Source: Epiperipatus broadwayi
Lineage: Eukaryota > Onychophora > Udeonychophora > Euonychophora > Peripatidae
Direction: 5' to 3'
Length of the DNA: 64,000 nucleotides
NCBI GenBank assembly: GCA_028023455.1
Contig: JAQFVV010000017.1
Location: forward strand, 870,001 to 934,000
The position numbers were made by a program, and so were the translations under genes. Under the pieces are notes generated by a model, which was not told the DNA's origin, searched no databases, and saw only the letters and a program-made list of their open reading frames with translations. Position 1 is the first letter of the stretch; every line of letters begins with the position of its first letter. Positions 58,425 through 64,000 of this stretch are shown piece by piece.

Positions 58425-58905
58425 GGGAGGATTAGATTTTGCCATGAGAGAGTCTTGTCACAAGAACATTTAAGAATGGCAATTTTTCTTCTTGTTCTGA
58501 CTCTACTGTGAATTTAATTGAAGGGGATATGTTGTTGACATGCTTTTAGAAAGTTTGTAGTAGTGCTTTACCATGTGACCATACAACAAATGCATCATCT
58601 ACATTACATAGTGAAGCTAAACTTTAGGTCAGTATGGAGTAGTTTTTATGGTTATGGTTTCTTCCATGTAAATATTGCTAATCCAGGTTGACAATGATGA
58701 GCCCATAGGCATTTCTTGATTTTGTTGGAAGAAGTCTGTGTTGTAGTGAAAGTAGCTTGTAGTTATGCAGAATGTTAATAAGTTCCATTATACTATCACT
58801 AGGAAGGATTGTTCTGGTTTCTAAGCTATTATCATCATTTAATCTTTTTCTCATGCTTCTTCACATGGTACATTTGTGAATAAACTTTCCACATCAAATT
58901 AAATT
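58425..58905 (-). pseudogene. Penelope-like element RT fragment, antisense to GSAP
   Basis: The minus-strand frames give F-D-V-E-S-L-F-T-N-V-P (58899-58867), E-M-P-M-G-S-S-L-S near 58713-58687, V-D-D-A-F-V-V-W-S-H-G (58602-58570) and L-P-F-L-N-V-L-V-T-R near 58475-58446. These are the ordered Penelope RT motifs (palm Asp, 'MGSPLSP', 'YVDD', 'LPFLD'). Several frameshifts. Diverged from the copy at 26190, so a second lineage or a much older insertion. Confidence 0.75.
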
Positions 58906-59226
58906 TTTATTGAATGTTTTGTCCATGTAAAAAGCAAAATTAGTGTTGTCTTTCATTTATTTACATTGGAAGTTTTTATAACTGAATGCCATTCATGTTA
59001 TTATCATGTGAGACTGGCTATTGTAATTGTACATCTAATTAATGCATTCTTTACATCATTTAATTCAGTTGTATTTAATAAGTTTTATCTATTTGCATCA
59101 TCTATTCTGAGTGATGCAATTTTTTGTTGTGAGTTCTTTTTTTTTTAATTAATATTTTGAGGTATTATATATACACTATTGTAACAAATAATTAATTTAT
59201 TGGCATCTTAATTTTTATTATTATAG

Positions 59227-59296
59227 TTGTTTGAATCTTTGTTGAGTGATATTGCAAGCCCAGAAATTCCAGCCATTTTTCAAGAATTTTTATTAG
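59227..59296 (+). CDS. GSAP: Gamma-secretase activating protein, internal exon 4 of 5 seen
   Basis: A 70-nt exon, TTATAG acceptor and TTAG/GTATG donor; phase 0 in, phase 1 out. It reads L-F-E-S-L-L-S-D-I...A-I-F-Q-E-F-L-L, matching the GSAP stretch I recall as I-I-Q-W-I-S-E-N-V...L-I-Q-E-F-I-I. Phase fits 50182 and 62788. Confidence 0.82.
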
Positions 59297-59340
59297 GTAT
59301 GTAATGAATAAATGCCTAGACTTCTCTTACATGAATTGTA

Positions 59341-60320
59341 ATATATGTTAAGTGTGCTGGAATGCACTAATAGAGAAGTTAAGCAGAATAAAAATATGAT
59401 AACTTAATGCTTCGAGGTCTTATTGGGTCTTCATGTTCATAGCAGAATTAGAGTAGCAAAATGGTAGAATATACATATAGGCAGATGATTTTCAAATTTA
59501 TGTAAATTATAGTTTAGAGTGTCCATTTTTAGGAGAGGTGGAAGCATGATTTTTTTATGGTTTATAGTGTTTGTGTTATTAGTTATATACTATGTTTCCC
59601 TAATTTTATGTTTTGCATTATTTTTTCCTATATATTCTATTGCAAACTAAACTCGTACCTCCCAATGACAATAGAACATGACTCCTCCTGCCGTACATTC
59701 TCACATTAACAAAAACTTGTAATAAAACTTTTCCCCCAACATTTTGGCTAAGTTTCTATACCTCCCTGCCAACCTCTAGACTAATTAATAATTCCCAAGG
59801 ATAGATTCAAATCTGAACTAATCTCTAAAACTGTATTAGAATTAAATGCTCCCAAACTGTTTTGATGCAAAGCAACATTTCTAAGGAAGAATCTCTGGCA
59901 TCCATTCACATTTCACAACATCAATACTTATATAAAAGAGCATCTGACAAGTCAGAATACAGCTATATCTTTCATAAACATCAGAAAACAACAAGACATA
60001 TATTTAAACATGTAAGCTGCAATAGAATATATAGAAAGAAACGACAGGAAACATAAAAATTAGGGAAGCATGGTATATAGCTAACAACACCAATACTATA
60101 AATTTGCAAAGAATCATGCTTCCTTCTCACCAAAAAGTGGATGTTCTAAACTATAATTTACATAAATTTGAATACCATCCGCTTATATATATTGACCATT
60201 TTTCTATTCTGATTCTGCTATGAATGTGGGAACACAATACACCCTCAAAAGCGCTAAGCCATCATATTTTTACGCTGCTTAGCTTCTCTATTGCTGAATT
60301 CCAGCCTGCTTAACATATAT
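59341..60320. repeat. Large inverted repeat, ~260-bp arms, 461-bp centre
   Basis: Left 59341-59600 and right about 60062-60320 are diverged reverse complements (blocks such as AATAGAGAAG[CT]TAAGCAG and CATAGCAGAATCAGA). The centre is less A+T-rich and has a 65-codon open frame (59862-60056) without recognisable motifs. It begins only ~45 bp after a GSAP exon. Probably a transposon with long terminal inverted repeats. Confidence 0.82.
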
Positions 60321-60325
60321 GGTTT

Positions 60326-62780
60326 TATTACTATTATTTGCAGCATTATTACTGTGCATTATGAAATTATATGTCTAAATTATATTATTACAAAATCAGA
60401 ATTGGTATGTGAATTTGAAGTAAGTTATCATGATAGATATTAAGAAAAATTTGATTATCTGTAGTAATAATTTAACATTGCCTTTTTATCTCTTAATATA
60501 ATACAGTGATCTTTTATTTACAATGACCTTACATTTTCTCAATGTGTATCCTTTAATTTATATATTGTATTTGGTTTTGTGATTCACCATATATCTTGAA
60601 GAGAAATAAAATTAAAGAATTTTTTTTATAAACATAACTAAATATAACCTATTAAAAATTATAGGCAAAATAACATTTTAGGTCATATTTTTATAGCAAT
60701 AATATTAATATAATTTATTATTTTTTTTATGTCATAAAGTGTTCATTATAAATGTTCGTTTAGATCAAATCTTCCAGTCGACTTTGCCAGATTTTAATTT
60801 GGAAAATAGTATAGATAATTCAGTTACAATGGTTAGACTGTTTAATCTTTTGTTGCAGTCTATTCAGTGGATGTTTCCTATATATCACTGTGTATATGTA
60901 TGAAACTTTGGTTGTTGTATTACATGTAACAATTTTTTATATATTATTGTATTAATATTTTTATATATTGTACATGATTAATATTTTTTTTTCTTCTTGT
61001 GTAGCTATTTTCTATATTTATAATTTATTGTTTTGCATTAATCTTTGTAAATTTAATCACTGTGTGTTTCGCATATTAATGAATGTATATATATTCATTT
61101 CTTTTTTTTGGGGGGGGGGGTATTATTTTGTAATTTAATGACTCATAATTTCTTGCATGAGTCTCTTGTTTGGAGTTATTTCTTTTATATTATATATATT
61201 GTTTAATAAATAAATAAATATAAAAAAACAATAATTATGGTTACTACTAAGAAATTTTTATTAATCATAATAATGATTACATTTTTGATTATAATTGGAT
61301 TTCACAGTAATTATATTGTTGAAAGATAAATTATGATACTTTATAAAGATATATGAAACATTTTACAATTAAAAGAATATTTTTAGTTTTAAGATATTAA
61401 AATTAAAGTGGCTCTGAAGAAGACTGCAAGACAGTCGAAACATAAGATTGTATGTAGGGTATATATAAACAATAAAAAAAAATTTTGCTAAAAAGTTTTC
61501 AAAGTAGGGTGGATAAATTGTGTTTTTTTTTTTTAAAAAAAAGAACAAATTATGGATTACCAGTTTAGCATTTTTATATATATTACAAAAAGAAAGAAAA
61601 GAAAAAAATTAAATGTTTGAAAAATATATGGATATATTACTTTATATGTTTAAATTCAGTGATTACGATGCTGATGGTAGAGATACCAAATTATATCACT
61701 GCAAAAATGTCATGTCAGCAGGTGCAAGAGCCTGATCTCTGAGTTTAATTTTCCTGAAGTAACTGTGAAAAAGAGATAATGTCTTTCAAGATGTTGGATT
61801 AAAACAGAAATGGCATCTCAGAAACCACAAAATGAAAAGTAAAAATGTAGTTACTCAAATGTTAGAAAATAGACCTTTGTTTATGCCATTTATTGATATA
61901 GAAAGGGAGAGGATTAGTGATTTGGTGATTGTGTTAGTAAGGATATGATAAATTGATAGAGTTGAACACTAAACTATAAAATTATTTAATAGTTTTTGTT
62001 CTCTGCGACACCAAATTTCATCTAGATTAGCATTTAACAGCCAATTAGATAAAAACCTATTAGTAGAGAGTAGTCCTACACCATTATAATTAGGAAGTTC
62101 AGGAACCTTGGCTCAAAGTAGCCAACATTAATATTTTTTTAATTATATTTTTATTGGAAACAGTAAGTAATTACTGGGGGCTGTTAAGGTATGTTATAGC
62201 TTTCCAGTTTTGTATACATCATTTCAAAAAAAAACAAAAAACAAATTGAAGCAAAGATTTAATGGTCACTTTATTTTGGAATAGAAATTTGATTTAAAAT
62301 AATTTCATTTTTATTTCTTTCTTTATTTTTAATTTAAAATAAATATACTATTTGTTTCCATTCATCATGAACCGAATTCTGCAAGATGACAGCAAGTTGC
62401 ATAATTTTAATAGAAGATCTTTGGCTGATAAAAATATATAATTTTAGGTTGCATGAAAATGGTTATTATTCAGAATAAAAATGAAACTACAATTTATATA
62501 GTGTTCATTGAATTTCTTAATTTTATTTTAAATATAATATACATATCATAATGCAGTATAATAATTGACATTCCGGAGAGAAAGTTTAGTCTAAATAAAA
62601 TGAATTAAACAGATAAAAAAAATATTTTGTAATATTCCATAAAAAGTGTAATTTATTAAGGATCATTAATTTTTAAAGATTATGGTCATTAAAAAGGTAT
62701 ATTTTTCTCACAGAATGTTTCGAAAAATTATTTATTAATGTATAATTATCTAATGTAATTAACAAAATTTAGTTTATTTT
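60326..62780. other. GSAP intron sequence
   Basis: A+T-rich, with a G10 run near 61109 and the CTGAAGAAG...GAAAC motif annotated separately. Nothing else supported. Confidence 0.4.
61413..61460 (+). other. CTGAAGAA - hairpin - GAAAC motif (hammerhead-like core only)
   Basis: CTGAAGAA, then a perfect five-pair hairpin GACTG-CAAGA-CAGTC, then GAAACATA...TATGT, a possible helix III. No stem I partner is visible, so this is not a complete hammerhead. It is the same motif layout as at 3225, 35308, 37780 and 17650. Confidence 0.4.
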
Positions 62781-62787
62781 TTTATAG

Positions 62788-62885
62788 GCTCTACCTTTTT
62801 AGCTTTTAAACGGCATGTTGAAAAAGAAATTCTGCATTTTATACCTTTATCACTCAAACCGCCTCGTGATCGTCAAGTAGAAAAG
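62788..62885 (+). CDS. GSAP: Gamma-secretase activating protein, internal exon 5 of 5 seen
   Basis: A 98-nt exon, TTTATAG acceptor and GAAAAG/GTATAG donor; phase 1 in, phase 0 out. It reads S-T-F-L-A-F-K-R-H-V-E-K-E-I-L-H-F-I-P-L..., corresponding to the A-S-S-Y-W-S-V-Y-S-E...L-L-P-H region after Q-E-F in human GSAP, with weaker similarity. The gene continues past the right edge. Confidence 0.75.
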
Positions 62886-63216
62886 GTATAGTGATATTGT
62901 AGGATTCTTAAATTTGCTTTATATATTTATTAATATTAAAATCATTGATTTATTCTTTTACATATTTGCATATACACCTGTATATAAACCAATATACCCA
63001 ACAACAAAGTTCGAAATTTACAAATCAAATTTTCAAAAAGTCATTTAAATAAACTAGCAAATAAAATCTCTTTCTTATATCAATGTTCAGTCTGTCAGAT
63101 AAAAATTATCAACATTGCATATTTGATGATTTATGTATGGGCTTGTAAAAATTGTTAGAACACTCACATATCTATAATAAAAAAAAAACATAGATAATTA
63201 CTATATTTGACATAGA
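62886..63216. other. Intron sequence, nothing supported
   Basis: A+T-rich, no feature. Confidence 0.4.
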
Positions 63217-63645
63217 ACAGTGATTCCCAATTACTGGTATGCAGGCTGGTATGCAGATGCCAAGTTATCAGTATGCAACAAGTAAAATAATAAATTATAT
63301 TATGTATAATATTTAATTATTTTTTTAAAACATATTTATTTTAAAAAAAATATCACAAAAATATAATTGGTTAATTTTTTATGGCAACAATTTTTTTTTA
63401 GTCAAAAGTAAAACAATGTAAAAGTTTGAAAAATAGTAATTATTTGTGAATTTGCAAAAGGGTCTTTTATAGATCTCATTAGTGATGCTGGATTGAAATT
63501 GAAATCTCAGAGTATCTGCTTATTTTCATTTTGGCTGTCCGGAACTCTCTGAACAAGCATTAAAATTTTAAATGCCATTCAGTACCACATACCTGCATGA
63601 GAGTGGATTTTCTGCTATGATTGTGATAAAAAACAAAGGTACTTA
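63217..63645 (+). pseudogene. hAT transposon relic (transposase C-terminal fragment)
   Basis: CAGTGATTCCCAA at 63217 resembles a hAT-type terminal inverted repeat. About 63470-63640 encodes, across one frameshift and one in-frame TAA, D-A-G-L-K-L-K, F-W-L, P-E-L-S-E-Q-A-L-K-F and P-F-S-T-T-Y-L-H-E-S-G-F-S-A-M, the hAT C-terminal dimerisation segment found in ZBED5/SCAND3-like transposases. Most of the transposase is missing. Confidence 0.7.
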
Positions 63646-63860
63646 TCTTATAGCTAAAGACACCGTTCTATGGCGCGGTTTTCGCGCCAAAACACATAAA
63701 AATGCTGTTTCCGTGGCCAACACGTTCGAACCCACATTTATCTATAATACAACTTTTTTTGTTGTGCTACAGAATGCAGGCCGCTATGTCACGTTGCAGT
63801 ACAGCATGTATGTCACATCAGAGCAATTACAGTTTCCGAATTCGCACAGTTTATAAAATA
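63646..63860. repeat. G+C-richer patch with GGCGCG hairpin
   Basis: GGCGCG-GTTTT-CGCGCC forms a perfect six-pair stem near 63673-63689; GTTCGAACCC near 63724 resembles a B box. The plus frame stays open to 63856 with no motif. Probably a separate repeat next to the hAT relic. Confidence 0.35.
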
Positions 63861-64000
63861 GTTACGGCTTGATGAGAGAGTTTGTATTTGAATTGGATGG
63901 AAATGTTGTTTTCATTGGATTTTTTTTTATTTTAAAGTATTGAAATGTTCAGATTTTTTAAAGTAATAATTCTAAGACTTTTTACAACGTACTGTATTGA

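Overview
The window looks like a strongly A+T-rich piece of a metazoan nuclear genome, most likely an invertebrate. There are no bacterial-style operons. Instead I see short exons with GT/AG borders separated by multi-kilobase introns, LINE, Penelope-like, LTR and hAT debris, tRNA-derived SINE heads, microsatellites and many long inverted repeats. I cannot name the species; repeat families alone do not decide it.

Two host genes are supported. On the plus strand, five phase-compatible exons (31216-62885) encode a stretch that I recognise as gamma-secretase activating protein (GSAP, the Drosophila Pigeon family). Its introns run from about 3.5 to 13.5 kb and hold most of the mobile elements in the right half. 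Its 5' and 3' exons lie outside the window or were not recognised. On the minus strand, at least five short exons between 10177 and the left edge form an unidentified gene; the last of these keep reading phase with one another. The two genes point away from each other, so any shared upstream region would lie between about 10.2 and 31.2 kb, where I could not find a promoter.

Region by region: 0-10 kb holds the minus-strand exons, a 600-bp foldback with hammerhead-like motifs at both ends, a SINE head, a degraded LINE endonuclease and a 5'-truncated RTE-type LINE. 10-18 kb holds a near full-length RTE-type LINE (12862-16170) with an 11-bp target duplication, inserted in the centre of an older inverted repeat. 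That LINE carries an 18-nt exact match to a sequencing adapter, an assembly artefact. 18-26 kb is mostly featureless A+T-rich sequence with one foldback and two LTR-like blocks. 26-28 kb holds a dead Penelope-like element with a duplicated 3' unit. 31-63 kb is the GSAP gene body with intronic insertions: a gag-only LTR retrotransposon (40080-44485), several palindromes, antisense LINE and Penelope relics, a 681-bp compound foldback at 53.3 kb and a 980-bp inverted repeat at 59.3 kb. The right edge has a hAT transposase relic.

The most unusual features are the density of long, nearly perfect inverted repeats, a recurring 'CTGANGAA - small hairpin - GAAAC' core in several of them (two copies fold like type I hammerhead ribozymes), the young gag-only LTR element whose LTR begins with a tRNA B-box-like palindrome, and the adapter contamination. 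All family assignments are by eye from translated motifs; no search was run.
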